Notes: generated from the letters alone by a model not told the origin. A stretch of DNA of 64,000 bases from an uncultured Odoribacter sp. (GCA_900541415.1 UQJP01000016.1:28670-92669), one strand, 5' to 3'; shown: positions 17,518 through 26,779, numbered from the stretch's first letter. Numbers and translations: made by a program.

Positions 17518-18099
17518 TTACAATTGTTTTAAAGCCTGTTTAATTAATTCTTCCACACTGGTAATTCCACCGCCTGCCACAATTTTATCCAGCACTTTCG
17601 AAGCCTGGGCTTTCACAAAGCCCAGCATGACCAAAGCCGATAAAGCTTCCTCCTTGATCGTATTGCCGGTAAAAACACTGTCACCCCCGGTAATCCCGGT
17701 AGTTCCTATCTTATCTTTCAATTCAATAATCACACGCTGGGCTGTTTTCAACCCGATTCCCTTCACACTTTTAATTGCATTGACATTATCTGTCTGTATC
17801 GCCCCCACAATCTCGTTCACCGTCATGGAACTCAGCATCACGCTGGCCGTATTCGCCCCGACTCCCGAAACCGAAATCAACTGGCGAAAAACCGTCCTCT
17901 CCTCTTTGGAAAAAAAACCATACAATAAATGGGCATCTTCCCTGACAATCTGATGAATATAAAGAACTACATTCTTTTCAGCCGAAATATTGGAATAGGT
18001 GTTAACCGAAATATGGATATAATATCCCACACCTCCACAATCGACCACAGCGTAAGTCGGAGTGGCCTCAACCAATATTCCCTTGATATATTCGTACAT
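17518..18099 (-). CDS. ruvA: Holliday junction branch migration protein RuvA
   Basis: RuvA binds the four-way DNA junction and directs the RuvB motor during recombination repair. The 193-aa protein shows the three expected parts: N-terminal OB fold (MYEYIKGILVEATPTYAVVD, residues 1-20, through about 62), two helix-hairpin-helix motifs (VSGVGANTA near 77 and VKGIGLKTAQRVI near 112) and the small C-terminal UBA-like domain (about 145-193) that contacts RuvB. Length is typical. It is upstream of sprA and downstream of trpS in the leftward direction; ruvB and ruvC are not here. Confidence 0.97.
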   Translation of the reverse strand: MYEYIKGILVEATPTYAVVDCGGVGYYIHISVNTYSNISAEKNVVLYIHQIVREDAHLLYGFFSKEERTVFRQLISVSGVGANTASVMLSSMTVNEIVGAIQTDNVNAIKSVKGIGLKTAQRVIIELKDKIGTTGITGGDSVFTGNTIKEEALSALVMLGFVKAQASKVLDKIVAGGGITSVEELIKQALKQL

Positions 18100-18167
18100 A
18101 AAATATTTATTTACAGGTGAAAAGCCGGAACGATCTTTTCCGATCGTCCCGGCCTTTCCGCCCCGAT

Positions 18168-19151
18168 TTATTTAAAACCAATCACTTCCCTCACTTCCCG
18201 GATCGTACGCACCGCACTCTCCCGGGCCTTGTCCGCCCCTTCTTTCGCCACTTTATCCATATACTCGGTATTAGCTGCGAAATCCAAAATCCGTTCCCGG
18301 ATGGGATGAGTGAAATTAATAATATCTTCAGCCAACTGTTTTTTCAAATCCCCATAGCGCACCTGGCAGGAATTGTATTGCTCATTGAAATAATCATAAG
18401 TGTCGGGCGAAGAAACAATCTGCAACATCTTAAACAGGTTCTCGATCGGTTCGGGTTTCACGCTGTTTGGCTCAGAAGGGCCGCTATCGGTAACCGCTTT
18501 CATCACTTTTTTACGGATCGTGGCAGCGTCATCGATCAGGTAAATGGCATTTCCTTCGGATTTCCCCATCTTGCCTGACCCATCCAGTCCCGGCACTTTC
18601 ACGGCGTCTCCACCGAAAGAATAAGACTCCGGCTCCGGAAAGAGCTCCACCCCGTAGATCGTATTAAAACGGCGGGCAAATTTTCTCGCCATTTCCATAT
18701 TCTGTTCCTGGTCTTTTCCCACAGGCACTTTATGTGCCTTGTGAATCAAAATATCGGCAGCCATCAACGTAGGATAAGTCAGTAACCCGGCATTTACATT
18801 TTCAGGTTGCTTTCTGGCTTTTTCTTTAAACGAAGTAACGCGCTGCAACTCACCCAAATAAGCATTCATATTCAGGTAAAGATACAATTCAAGCACCTCT
18901 TTCACATCACTCTGCACATATATCGCAGCCTTCCCCGGATCGATACCGCAGGCCAGATATTCGGCCAATATCTTACGGACATTGCTCGTTACGTCTCCCG
19001 GATGCGGATGAGTGGTCAAAGAATGCCAGTTGGCAATAAAGAAAAAACACTTATATTCGTCCTGCAATCGCAGAAAATTTTTTACAGCTCCAAAATAATT
19101 ACCCAAATGTAAATTCCCGGTAGGTCTAATACCGCTAACAACTATCTCCAT
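18168..19151 (-). CDS. trpS: Tryptophanyl-tRNA synthetase
   Basis: Charges tRNA-Trp. The 327-aa class I synthetase starts at the ATG at 19151 (MEIVVSGIRPTGNLHLGNYFG); the longer open frame upstream (to 19247) runs through the promoter and lacks homology to the family. The HIGH-like motif is PTGNLHLGN (residues 10-18) and the KMSKS motif is KMGKS (194-198). A -7 box TATCTTTG on the minus strand (19179-19186) lies 28 bp before this start, which supports the choice. It is transcribed toward ruvA, 68 bp downstream. Confidence 0.96.
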   Translation of the reverse strand: MEIVVSGIRPTGNLHLGNYFGAVKNFLRLQDEYKCFFFIANWHSLTTHPHPGDVTSNVRKILAEYLACGIDPGKAAIYVQSDVKEVLELYLYLNMNAYLGELQRVTSFKEKARKQPENVNAGLLTYPTLMAADILIHKAHKVPVGKDQEQNMEMARKFARRFNTIYGVELFPEPESYSFGGDAVKVPGLDGSGKMGKSEGNAIYLIDDAATIRKKVMKAVTDSGPSEPNSVKPEPIENLFKMLQIVSSPDTYDYFNEQYNSCQVRYGDLKKQLAEDIINFTHPIRERILDFAANTEYMDKVAKEGADKARESAVRTIREVREVIGFK

Positions 19152-19178
19152 TTTAACACTTTTATAAATTATTGCACA

Positions 19179-19186
19179 CAAAGATA
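19179..19186 (-). promoter_or_regulatory. -7 box (TATCTTTG) of trpS
   Basis: Perfect TAnnTTTG on the minus strand, 28 bp upstream of the trpS ATG at 19151; it falls inside the longer alternative reading frame and argues against that start. Confidence 0.5.
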
Positions 19187-19366
19187 AGCTTTTATTTAAA
19201 ACCGCTGAAAAGGAAAAGTAATAAATTTGGAATTTAACAGTCACCAAAACCTTTACCCTCGTTCAAAACAAAATTCCCGACAACATCCGCCCCCTTTTAT
19301 TATCTAACCCAACAGAATGTGTTAAAAAACACAAAAATTTTCTCTTAAACTGTATTTTTTTTGTTT

Positions 19367-19374
19367 TATATTTG
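19367..19374 (+). promoter_or_regulatory. -7 box (TATATTTG) of the thioredoxin lipoprotein gene
   Basis: Perfect TAnnTTTG, 42 bp upstream of the ATG at 19417; -33 region is only T-rich without a clean TTG. Confidence 0.5.
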
Positions 19375-19416
19375 TGGAATGATAAAATAAATTGAAAATC
19401 AAACTCTTATTTAACT

Positions 19417-20520
19417 ATGAAAGTAATTCGTCTATACTGTATCTGGCTTTTTTGCGCAAGTCTCTTTTCCTGCTCCGCTCCCCCCACAACCTATACCGTA
19501 ACGGGCATAGTCCCCGATTCTAACCTAAACGGGAAAACAATCTACATTTATCATTACGACAGCCGGAAAAATATCGACAGCACAGTGATACAGGAGAATA
19601 AATTCACATTTACCGGGAAAGCCGACACCGCCCGATTTTGCCGGATCGATGCCGGAAGAGAATATGCCAATTTCATGTTGGAAAACGGGAGTATAACCGT
19701 GGATATTATCAAGCACAACTATTCATTGGGCACGCCTCTTAACAGGGCTTTGACACAAGCCTTTATAACATACGACAGTTTAGAAAACGTGATCCGTAAA
19801 CACCAGCTGGAATTGAATGCCCAATATCCCGACCAGCAGGAACGCTTAAAACATCAGAAAGAATATTTCCTGAATGAATGGAAGCCTGGAATGATTTCCG
19901 CTATGATGGCGCACTACAATGCCAATCTGGACAACGACATTGCAGCTGTAATTCTTTCACAGGTAAGTTACTACCTGACAATGGAACAACTCGAAGAAGC
20001 CCTGACCAAAGCCAATCCGGAAATCCGCAACCGGAGAACTCTCCGCGAAATGGAAGAACGGCTCGAAAATATGAAAAAAACTGCTGTCGGAATGCCTTTT
20101 GTTGATTTTCCGGGAGAAACCCTGACAGAAGAAAAAGTTTCGATTTCAAACTATGTAGGGAAGGGAAAATATACCCTGATCGATTTTTGGGCAAGCTGGT
20201 GTGGCCCCTGCCGGGGAGAAATGCCCAACCTCGCAAAAATTCACGAACAATACAAGGGCAAAGGGCTCGACGTTATAAGCGTGGCAGTATGGGATAAACC
20301 GGAAGCTTCCAAAAAGGCCATTGAAGAACTGAAAATGAACTGGACGCAAATAGTCAACGCAGAAACCACCCCGATGAAACTTTACGGTTTCGACGGAATC
20401 CCTTTCATCCTGTTGCTCGACCCGCAGGGAACAATCATCGCCAGAGATTTACGGGGAGAGGAATTAAAAGAAAAGATAAAGTCGTGCCTGGACCCGGAAA
20501 ATACTGAAAAACAGAAATAA
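19417..20520 (+). CDS. TlpA-like thioredoxin-fold lipoprotein with DUF4369 domain
   Basis: A 367-aa lipoprotein (lipobox LFSC, Cys19). Residues about 25-125 form a beta-rich DUF4369-type domain (VTGIVPDSNLNGKTIYIY), a helical linker follows (about 130-230), and residues about 232-360 are a thioredoxin fold with the redox motif WCGPC (261-265) in DFWASWCGPC and the cis-proline in GIPFILL (about 327-333). Proteins of this layout in Bacteroidota are periplasmic or membrane-anchored thiol-disulfide reductases, some needed for cytochrome maturation or oxidative-stress defence. No partner gene is adjacent; it is a single-gene transcript by position. Confidence 0.92.
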   Translation: MKVIRLYCIWLFCASLFSCSAPPTTYTVTGIVPDSNLNGKTIYIYHYDSRKNIDSTVIQENKFTFTGKADTARFCRIDAGREYANFMLENGSITVDIIKHNYSLGTPLNRALTQAFITYDSLENVIRKHQLELNAQYPDQQERLKHQKEYFLNEWKPGMISAMMAHYNANLDNDIAAVILSQVSYYLTMEQLEEALTKANPEIRNRRTLREMEERLENMKKTAVGMPFVDFPGETLTEEKVSISNYVGKGKYTLIDFWASWCGPCRGEMPNLAKIHEQYKGKGLDVISVAVWDKPEASKKAIEELKMNWTQIVNAETTPMKLYGFDGIPFILLLDPQGTIIARDLRGEELKEKIKSCLDPENTEKQK

Positions 20521-20622
20521 ACACAATCATCGGACAAGGCCGAAAACAATAGAACACGGCAACAAATTTCACATTGTTTTCAAATTAATTAAAAAACATT
20601 ACAATTATTGACTTTATTTATA

Positions 20623-20630
20623 TACATTTG
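20623..20630 (+). promoter_or_regulatory. -7 box (TACATTTG) of PUR-like gene, copy 2
   Basis: Perfect TAnnTTTG 35 bp before the ATG at 20666. The same octamer precedes the paralogue at 3471. The nearest TTG (20608-20610) is only 12 bp away, so the -33 element is unclear. Confidence 0.5.
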
Positions 20631-20665
20631 AAACGTAAAAGTATAATCAAAACCTAACACAAGAC

Positions 20666-21013
20666 ATGGAAGGATACGAAAGAAAAGAAGGAATGGAAAA
20701 CGATCGTGAGGAGATTTATTCCAAAGCAGTGAGAGCAGGGAAAAGAACCTATTTTTTCGACGTAAAGGCAACCCGTAATAACGATTATTACCTGACCATT
20801 ACAGAAAGCAAAAAGAAATTCGATAACGACGGAAACCAGAACTTCGAAAAGCATAAAATCTTTTTATACAAAGAAGATTTTGAAAAATTTTCCGAAGGAC
20901 TTGATGAAATCGTTTCTTACATTCAGGCACTTTTGAAAGGTGAAACCCCGGTTGTAGCAGCAGAGGAAACTCCCCGGAAAAGTGAATTCGATGTAGACTT
21001 CGACCAGATTTAA
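20666..21013 (+). CDS. PUR-like single-stranded nucleic acid binding protein (DUF3276), copy 2
   Basis: A 115-aa paralogue of the protein at 3172: 60 of 67 core residues between DREEIY and EGL are identical, and both start MEGYE. The PUR repeat fold is expected to bind single-stranded nucleic acid; the Borrelia member is a known DNA/RNA binder. This copy differs by an additional C-terminal tail (after residue 90) that is rich in Glu/Asp and Pro and ends DVDFDQI, reminiscent of acidic tails that regulate nucleic-acid binding. It is monocistronic: own -7 box in front, strong terminator behind. Confidence 0.9.
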   Translation: MEGYERKEGMENDREEIYSKAVRAGKRTYFFDVKATRNNDYYLTITESKKKFDNDGNQNFEKHKIFLYKEDFEKFSEGLDEIVSYIQALLKGETPVVAAEETPRKSEFDVDFDQI

Positions 21014-21031
21014 ATAAATCGATACAAAAAT

Positions 21032-21068
21032 AAAACCCGGAAAATAATTTCCGGGTTTATTTTTTTAT
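21032..21068 (+). terminator. Terminator of PUR-like gene, copy 2
   Basis: Arms AAACCCGGAAA and TTTCCGGGTTT with a four-base loop, followed by ATTTTTTT. It starts 19 bp after the stop codon. Confidence 0.85.
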
Positions 21069-21176
21069 AAGCAGGAGAACGAATTCTCGTCTATAAACTA
21101 AACGGCAACAGCAATCCCCTCCCCAATTCCGGTTTATCCCTCCAAACACCGACAGCAAAACGGTGAAGACAGCATT

Positions 21177-21899
21177 TTATTCTTCTGTTTTTATAATATC
21201 GCGGATAACGACAGAAGCAATAAAACACCCGAAAATGGGAGGCATATAAGAAATGGTTCCTACGTTCGATTTCTTATTCTGGCTTTCAGTCAAAACCACG
21301 GCGTTGGGATCGGTAAATTCCGAAGAAAAAACCACCTTAACTCCCTTATAAACCCCTAATTTATGCAGCCGCTTACGCAACATCCGGGCTAAATTGCAAT
21401 TATAGCTCTTAGAAATATCGGCTACCTCGATTTTAGAAGGATCTAATTTCCCGCCCGACCCCATAGAACTAACCACCGGAAGCCCAAACTGAATGCTATG
21501 GTATATCAAAAAAATTTTAGGAGCCAACGTATCGATCGCATCGACGATATAATCGTACCGGGACATTTTCAATACCTCCACCATCCGGTCGTCCCGGATA
21601 AAATCATTAATGACATGCAATTTTATATCCGGATTGATATTCCTGAAACGCTCCGCCATCAGCTCGGCCTTCGGCTTTCCCAAATTACAATCCAAAGCCG
21701 GCAACTGCCTGTTCTTATTGGTCAGCTCAACCACATCCCCATCGATAATAGTCATCTCTCCTATCCCTGCCCGGCACAATTGCTCTGCGGCATACGCCCC
21801 AACACCCCCTAACCCGGCCACCAAAACATGGGCTTGTTTCAATTTGTCCAATTTCTCCTGTCCCAGAAGCAATTCCGTTCTACTCAACCATTCACTCAT
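21177..21899 (-). CDS. tcdA: ThiF/MoeB-family tRNA threonylcarbamoyladenosine dehydratase
   Basis: TcdA (CsdL) closes the ring of the t6A37 modification on tRNAs to give ct6A, using ATP. The 240-aa protein starts at MSEWLSRTELLLGQEKL (ATG at 21899; a longer frame upstream is unsupported). The nucleotide-binding loop is AGLGGVGAYAAE (28-39), the acidic adenylate motif IDGDVVELTNKNRQ follows, and YDYIVDAIDTLAPK is the adenylation-domain aspartate region. It lacks the catalytic cysteine loop of ubiquitin-activating relatives, which fits the TcdA subgroup rather than ThiF or MoeB. No csd genes are adjacent. Confidence 0.9.
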   Translation of the reverse strand: MSEWLSRTELLLGQEKLDKLKQAHVLVAGLGGVGAYAAEQLCRAGIGEMTIIDGDVVELTNKNRQLPALDCNLGKPKAELMAERFRNINPDIKLHVINDFIRDDRMVEVLKMSRYDYIVDAIDTLAPKIFLIYHSIQFGLPVVSSMGSGGKLDPSKIEVADISKSYNCNLARMLRKRLHKLGVYKGVKVVFSSEFTDPNAVVLTESQNKKSNVGTISYMPPIFGCFIASVVIRDIIKTEE

Positions 21900-22024
21900 A
21901 ACGATTACAAATAATGTATCAATCTTCCAATAGAGTTTCCACAACTATGATAACCCGGCGATTCATCACTCATGAAAATCATCGAACCACAAGCCCGCCG
22001 CTTAACGGGATGCAAAAATAAATA

Positions 22025-22684
22025 TTAAAGCCTAAACGCAAACACTTCTTCAAAATTCATTCGAACAATCCGCTGCAATTCTTCCACAGGGACGTTTCTT
22101 CTTTCAGCTACTTTCCGGTACACCTCTTCTATCGTATAATCCGAATTATCGGTTTCAATAAACAAACGGTCTGCCGGAATCTCAGGCAATAACTGGTAAA
22201 TATGGGATTCTTCATTCATCGCATGCCGTCCGGCAGAAACATAAAACCCATGCCGCAGCAAATCCTGTAAAATTTCCCGTCGATTATTAAAACCGTGCAT
22301 AATCCAGTTCCGGGGCGAACGGTATTTCTTATACACGGTAATCAATTCGGGAATCGTCCGCACACCGTGAATAATCAAAGGTAAATCGTATTGTCCGGCA
22401 ATTGCAACCTGCCGTTCGAACCACATGAGCTGTTCCTCCATCGGAGCGGGAGAATTTCTGTCCAAACCCGCTTCACCGACTGCGACAATCTTTCCCGCAG
22501 CCGCAGCCTGCCCGATCTCCGCCAACCGTTGCTCCGTTCCTTCTCCGATATACATCGGATGTATACCCTCGGAAAAATAGATCACATCACCCGCATCCCG
22601 CGCCACTTCCCCTAAACAGGTATCGACAATGTTGATACCCGCCCCCGGACGATGAGTGTGTATATTGATCCAATCCGCTCCCAT
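22025..22684 (-). CDS. TatD-family metal-dependent hydrolase
   Basis: A 219-aa TIM-barrel hydrolase of the TatD family (metal-dependent deoxyribonuclease-like). The metal ligands are visible: HTH (His9, His11), Glu in GEAGLD (about 70), His in LIIHG (about 109), His in MHGFN (about 134) and the Asp in ETDNSD (about 182). It is 40 residues shorter than the E. coli protein, as is usual for the compact subgroup in Bacteroidota. A -7 box TATCTTTG on the minus strand (22731-22738) lies 47 bp upstream. Substrate in vivo unknown; DNA repair or quality control is suggested by the family. Confidence 0.88.
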   Translation of the reverse strand: MGADWINIHTHRPGAGINIVDTCLGEVARDAGDVIYFSEGIHPMYIGEGTEQRLAEIGQAAAAGKIVAVGEAGLDRNSPAPMEEQLMWFERQVAIAGQYDLPLIIHGVRTIPELITVYKKYRSPRNWIMHGFNNRREILQDLLRHGFYVSAGRHAMNEESHIYQLLPEIPADRLFIETDNSDYTIEEVYRKVAERRNVPVEELQRIVRMNFEEVFAFRL

Positions 22685-22824
22685 GGTTTCAGCTTTTATT
22701 TTCCGGAAAAATTCATTCCGGAATCCGTGACAAAGATACGGCTTTCCTCCGGAAAAACCAGCTGTAAGGTTTCATATTCACAGCTTTCCCCGGCCTATAT
22801 CCTCCCTTTCATTTCCATACCTGT

Positions 22825-22842
22825 TCAGGCTGCCGCCTGAAT
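22825..22842. repeat. Short perfect hairpin in intergenic region
   Basis: TTCAGGC (22825-22831) and GCCTGAA (22836-22842) form a 7-bp stem with a 4-base loop between divergent genes. There is no T-run, so it is not an obvious terminator. Function unknown. Confidence 0.4.
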
Positions 22843-22895
22843 CCCCCCGGGCTAAAAGCGACAGAGTATTCAAAACAACTTCATTCCGGTATAAA

Positions 22896-22927
22896 TTTGT
22901 AATATAGAATATTTCATATTACTTTTG
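22896..22927 (+). promoter_or_regulatory. Promoter of the metallophosphoesterase gene
   Basis: TTTG at 22896-22899, 20 bp, then TACTTTTG at 22920-22927: a full match to the Bacteroidota promoter. The ATG at 22979 follows a leader of about 45 nt. Confidence 0.8.
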
Positions 22928-22978
22928 ATAACATAAAAGTACAATCCAATACCATCATATCCATTAAAACACTATCAC

Positions 22979-24046
22979 ATGAAAGGAATTGCCTTATCTA
23001 TCTTACTTTGCCTTTCGGGTATGCTCCACGCACAGATATATCCGGTAAATGCAGCATTAGAAAACGAAAAATCATTTTCCATGATCCTGCTGCCCGATCC
23101 CCAATCGTACACTAAATTTGCCGCGAATCAACCTATATTCGACCTCATGACACGCTGGGCGGCCAACAATCTGGAAAAACTGTCGGTAAAAGCAGTTCTT
23201 TGCACAGGCGATCTGGTGGAACAAAACGAATGGCCGGTGCCCGACAAGGTGAACGGCGATCAAACCAGCACTCAGCAATGGGAAGCGGCAGCCCGTGCTT
23301 TCGACTGCCTCGACCACCGGATTCCCTATATCATCTGCACCGGAAACCACGACTATGGCTATGAAAAGGCAGAAAACCGCCTATGCAACTTTCCTAAATA
23401 TTTCCCGGTTGAGAAAAACCCATGCTGGAAAAACAGCTTAGTAAGCGTAGCTAAAAACGCTTTCGGACTCCCCACCCTTGAAAACGCAGCCTATGAATTT
23501 ACAACAGATACCTGGGGAAAAATTTTAGTCCTTTCCCTTGAATTCGCGCCGCGTGACGAAATATTGGACTGGGCGAAACGGCTGGCCTCATCTTCCAAAT
23601 ACAAAAACTACAAAGTCATCGTCCTCACCCACTCATACATGGAAATCGACGGCAGTGTCTTTGAAAAAGAAAACTATAAAATAGCTCCTGCCAACTATGG
23701 AAAAGCAATCTGGGAAAAATTAATTTACCCCACTCCTAATATCCGGCTCTTACTTTGCGGACATGCCTGCGAAATCACCGATCTGGAAGGCACGGTAAGC
23801 TATCGTGAAGATAAAAATATCGACGGGAAAATCGTGGCCCAAATGATGTTTAACGCACAAACGGCAGACAAGCAATGGTTCGGCAACGGCGGTGACGGCT
23901 GGCTGAGAATATTGGAATTTATGCCCGATGGTAAAACAATCAAAGTGAAAACATTCTCTCCCTTATTCGCCCTTTCCCCCACAACCTCCCAATATGCGTG
24001 GAGAATGGCTTCTTACGACCGATTCGACATTGTTTTAAAACCATAA
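22979..24046 (+). CDS. Secreted calcineurin-like metallophosphoesterase
   Basis: A 355-aa exported protein (signal peptide MKGIALSILLCLSGMLHA). Phosphoesterase motifs in order: LLPDPQSY (Asp40; the usual D-x-H is D-x-Q here), CTGDLV (GD at 77-78), GNHD (122-125), VLTHSYM (about 220) and CGHACE (about 262; GHxH is degenerate). The variant motif pattern recurs in Bacteroidota exported phosphoesterases as I remember them. Likely cleaves a phosphomono- or diester in the periplasm or on the cell surface; substrate unknown. It is a single-gene unit with its own promoter and terminator and lies convergent to the GH31 gene. Confidence 0.88.
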   Translation: MKGIALSILLCLSGMLHAQIYPVNAALENEKSFSMILLPDPQSYTKFAANQPIFDLMTRWAANNLEKLSVKAVLCTGDLVEQNEWPVPDKVNGDQTSTQQWEAAARAFDCLDHRIPYIICTGNHDYGYEKAENRLCNFPKYFPVEKNPCWKNSLVSVAKNAFGLPTLENAAYEFTTDTWGKILVLSLEFAPRDEILDWAKRLASSSKYKNYKVIVLTHSYMEIDGSVFEKENYKIAPANYGKAIWEKLIYPTPNIRLLLCGHACEITDLEGTVSYREDKNIDGKIVAQMMFNAQTADKQWFGNGGDGWLRILEFMPDGKTIKVKTFSPLFALSPTTSQYAWRMASYDRFDIVLKP

Positions 24047-24087
24047 ATAAAACCGGGCTATTCCAAAGAGAATAGCCCGGTTTTATT
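24046..24087. terminator. Strong bidirectional terminator between phosphoesterase and GH31 genes
   Basis: 18-bp perfect arms (24046-24063 and 24070-24087) with CCGGGC core, A-rich on the left and T-rich on the right. It overlaps the phosphoesterase stop and serves both convergent genes. Confidence 0.85.
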
Positions 24088-24114
24088 CACTCGATTATAC
24101 CTTACAAATTCCTC

Positions 24115-26568
24115 TCAGAATTTAACTTTCACTTTCTTTCCCGAATAACCTATTGTCCCGGATTTGACTTCCGTTTTCCCGTCTTTTCCCGGAAGAATCA
24201 CTTTAATTACAAAAACTTGCTGTTGAAAAGCAGGTTTAAACACCCCTCTGGCATCTGAAAAAGTCAATGCCTTCTGCTTTTCATCCCACTCCATATCGAT
24301 AGCCCTGTATATTCCCTGCTCATAATCATAAGTTTCATGATCGTCCTCATAAAGAGTAAAACGGGCATCGCTCCCGGCATAAACCGTAATCTCCATTTCG
24401 CGGTGATCTGCTGCATTGGCATAAGGAGCAGGACGATCACGCGGAATAATCGCCCCCGCTTTCACAAATACCGGAATCACATTCAGCAAAGCCTCGTAAC
24501 GCACCGTATCCCCTGCCGGATAATACCGATCCGAATTAAAATCAAACCACCCTTTTCCTTCGTGCCGGGGTAAATAAACCGGGACAGCAACATCAGGATC
24601 GGCAATTTTTCCTTTCCGGTCGTAAAACATGGGGCGGGTTACCGGATGCACCAGCAAAGATTCCCCGAACATATAACTCCCGGCATCGCCCAAAATACGC
24701 TTATCGCTTGTAAAATCCATCACTAACGGACGCATCATCGTTCCCCCGGAAGAAGTCACCTGCCAGGCATTGGAATAAATATACGACAACAAACTATACC
24801 TGAGGTCGATCATTTGCAATTGCGCGTCATAATATAAACTTCCCGGCTCTCCGAAATGCCATATTTCACGCGGCACTTCCGTTCCATGAGCCCGGAACAT
24901 CGGACAAAACGCCCCGAACTGAAACCAGCGCGTATACAGCTCCAAATAAGCGGAATCCCTTAACCCCTTTTTATATCCCCCTCCGTCGGAACTTCCCGTT
25001 TCACCCTTGAAATCCCCGATCTCCCCCTTTCCCTGATTCTCTCCTTTTTCCTGGCTGGTCACGCGAAAAGCTCCTATATCGGTAGTCCAGTAAGGAAACC
25101 CGGTCATACACAAATTCAAGCCTGCCGGAATCTGTTTACCGAACACATCCCAGGAAGCGTAAATATCCCCGGACCAGGTAGAAGTGCCGTACTTCTGTTG
25201 CCCGGCAAAAGCCGAACGGGTCAGGATCGACACCCGCTTATTACTCTGCTGCCTTAAACTGTCGTAAAGCATCCCGGACAGCACCAGCGAATAAGTGTTC
25301 AGGTAACGGCTAAAAGAGCCGATAGCGGTCATTCCCGCCGATTTCGCCCAATACTCCTGCCTGCTTTGATACAATCCGTCCCTGAACGAAGGCTCTGTCG
25401 CATCCATCCACCAGGAATCCACCCCTTTGGAATAAAGCCCGTTCTTCAAATATTGCCAGAAAATCTTTTGGGCTTCAGGATTGTAAATATCAACCACCTT
25501 ATATCCCGCCCAGGTAGGAACATCGAACAATGCCCCGGCAGCATCCATCGCCCGATAGATCTCTGTTTTTTTACCGACACCGGGCCATACGGATACGGTC
25601 AGTTTCACATGATATTCCTGATGTAAACGGTCTATGATTTCTTTGGGACGGGCAAACCTCACCGTATCGAAATTCATACTGTTCCACAAGCCCATATCTT
25701 CTCCCCAATATTGCCAGTCCTGCACAATATTATCCAAAGGAATCCCCCTCTTACGATACTCATCGACCACGCCGACCAATTCGTCGAACGACTTATAACG
25801 TTCTTTCGACATCCAAAAACCGAAAGCCGATTTCGGCAACATGGGGACTTCTCCCGTCAAATAACGGAATCCTGCAACCGCATCGTTCATATCTTTTCCG
25901 TAAATGAAATAATAATTCACCCCGTCCCCCACTTCCGAGTCGAACGAAGCAATCCCCTGTTTTTCGGAAAAAACCGTTTTCGAATAATTATCCCAATAAA
26001 GCACATAATTCCGGGTAGATAAAAGTACCGGATTGGCTATTTCCCGGTTAGCATGCACAAGATTCACCGTCTTTCCGCGATAATTGAACGCGCCGTCCTG
26101 ATATTGCCCCAAACCGTATAGGGCCTCCTCCGGCTTTATAACAAAATGTTGAGTGACACGAAAAGCCTTTTCTCCCCCGTACTTCCCGGCTACAAAATTC
26201 CGGGAGTTCTCCGACAATATCACATCCCCCGTACTACGGTCGATAAAAACAATCCGCCTGAAAACCCTGTCGTATTCCACCGCCAAACGGGAAGTCTTTA
26301 CGGTTACTTTCGTCTTATTCCGACTTACCCGGAAGCCGTTAAACTGAAAACAGGAATCGTTCACCACAAGCGATTTCCGTATCTCTGCCACAGGCTTAGG
26401 ATATGCCTGAACATGCACAATATGCTCATCGAGACAAGTGATAACAAGCCGGAGACCCTCCTCATCGATAATAACGTCCCTACCCTTCATCGTCACAGCA
26501 TCTCCACCATAAACCACCTGAACAAAGAAAAAACAAAACAAACCGATAAACCCATATAAAGTTTTCAT
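24115..26568 (-). CDS. Glycoside hydrolase family 31 (alpha-glucosidase/alpha-xylosidase type)
   Basis: An 817-aa exported glycosidase (signal peptide through about residue 21). N-terminal beta-sandwich (about 25-230) is followed by the GH31 barrel with the nucleophile in WWMDATEP (Asp389) and the acid/base in STWSGDI (Asp468), then RAHGTE and C-terminal beta domains with a DUF5110-like segment (YEDDHETYDYEQG). The WMDATEP form is shared by alpha-xylosidases and related enzymes. An oddity is a Gly/Glu/Lys-rich insertion at about residues 504-538 just before the LRDSAYLELYTRW helix. A complete promoter precedes it. No polysaccharide locus (SusC/D) is adjacent, so the substrate cannot be inferred. 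Confidence 0.93.
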   Translation of the reverse strand: MKTLYGFIGLFCFFFVQVVYGGDAVTMKGRDVIIDEEGLRLVITCLDEHIVHVQAYPKPVAEIRKSLVVNDSCFQFNGFRVSRNKTKVTVKTSRLAVEYDRVFRRIVFIDRSTGDVILSENSRNFVAGKYGGEKAFRVTQHFVIKPEEALYGLGQYQDGAFNYRGKTVNLVHANREIANPVLLSTRNYVLYWDNYSKTVFSEKQGIASFDSEVGDGVNYYFIYGKDMNDAVAGFRYLTGEVPMLPKSAFGFWMSKERYKSFDELVGVVDEYRKRGIPLDNIVQDWQYWGEDMGLWNSMNFDTVRFARPKEIIDRLHQEYHVKLTVSVWPGVGKKTEIYRAMDAAGALFDVPTWAGYKVVDIYNPEAQKIFWQYLKNGLYSKGVDSWWMDATEPSFRDGLYQSRQEYWAKSAGMTAIGSFSRYLNTYSLVLSGMLYDSLRQQSNKRVSILTRSAFAGQQKYGTSTWSGDIYASWDVFGKQIPAGLNLCMTGFPYWTTDIGAFRVTSQEKGENQGKGEIGDFKGETGSSDGGGYKKGLRDSAYLELYTRWFQFGAFCPMFRAHGTEVPREIWHFGEPGSLYYDAQLQMIDLRYSLLSYIYSNAWQVTSSGGTMMRPLVMDFTSDKRILGDAGSYMFGESLLVHPVTRPMFYDRKGKIADPDVAVPVYLPRHEGKGWFDFNSDRYYPAGDTVRYEALLNVIPVFVKAGAIIPRDRPAPYANAADHREMEITVYAGSDARFTLYEDDHETYDYEQGIYRAIDMEWDEKQKALTFSDARGVFKPAFQQQVFVIKVILPGKDGKTEVKSGTIGYSGKKVKVKF

Positions 26569-26608
26569 ACAAACGCCATTTTATCCCAAATTCATCTTAA
26601 AAACATTC

Positions 26609-26639
26609 CAAATGTAAACAGCATTCTCCAAAAGCCCAA
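26609..26639 (-). promoter_or_regulatory. Promoter of the GH31 gene
   Basis: Minus strand: TTG at 26637-26639, 20 bp, TACATTTG at 26609-26616. Both elements and spacing match the consensus; the box is 40 bp before the ATG. Confidence 0.75.
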
Positions 26640-26757
26640 GCATATTTTGAGTAAAATTACATATTTTCACGAATCCAAGACACACAGAATACCTCCTGAA
26701 AAACCGATCTATACATTAAATTTCTTCCTCCGTGCAAAACATTTCCCGATTTATTCG

Positions 26758-26765
26758 TATCTTTG
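26758..26765 (+). promoter_or_regulatory. -7 box (TATCTTTG) of tmRNA
   Basis: Perfect TAnnTTTG ending 14 bp before the mature tmRNA 5' end at 26780. No clear TTG is seen at the -33 position. Confidence 0.6.
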
Positions 26766-26779
26766 CAGAACATACCAAA

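Noticed and set aside
18168..19247. Longer trpS product starting at 19247
   Set aside because: The additional N-terminus is unlike any synthetase, and the -7 box lies inside it; the ATG at 19151 gives the normal N-terminus.
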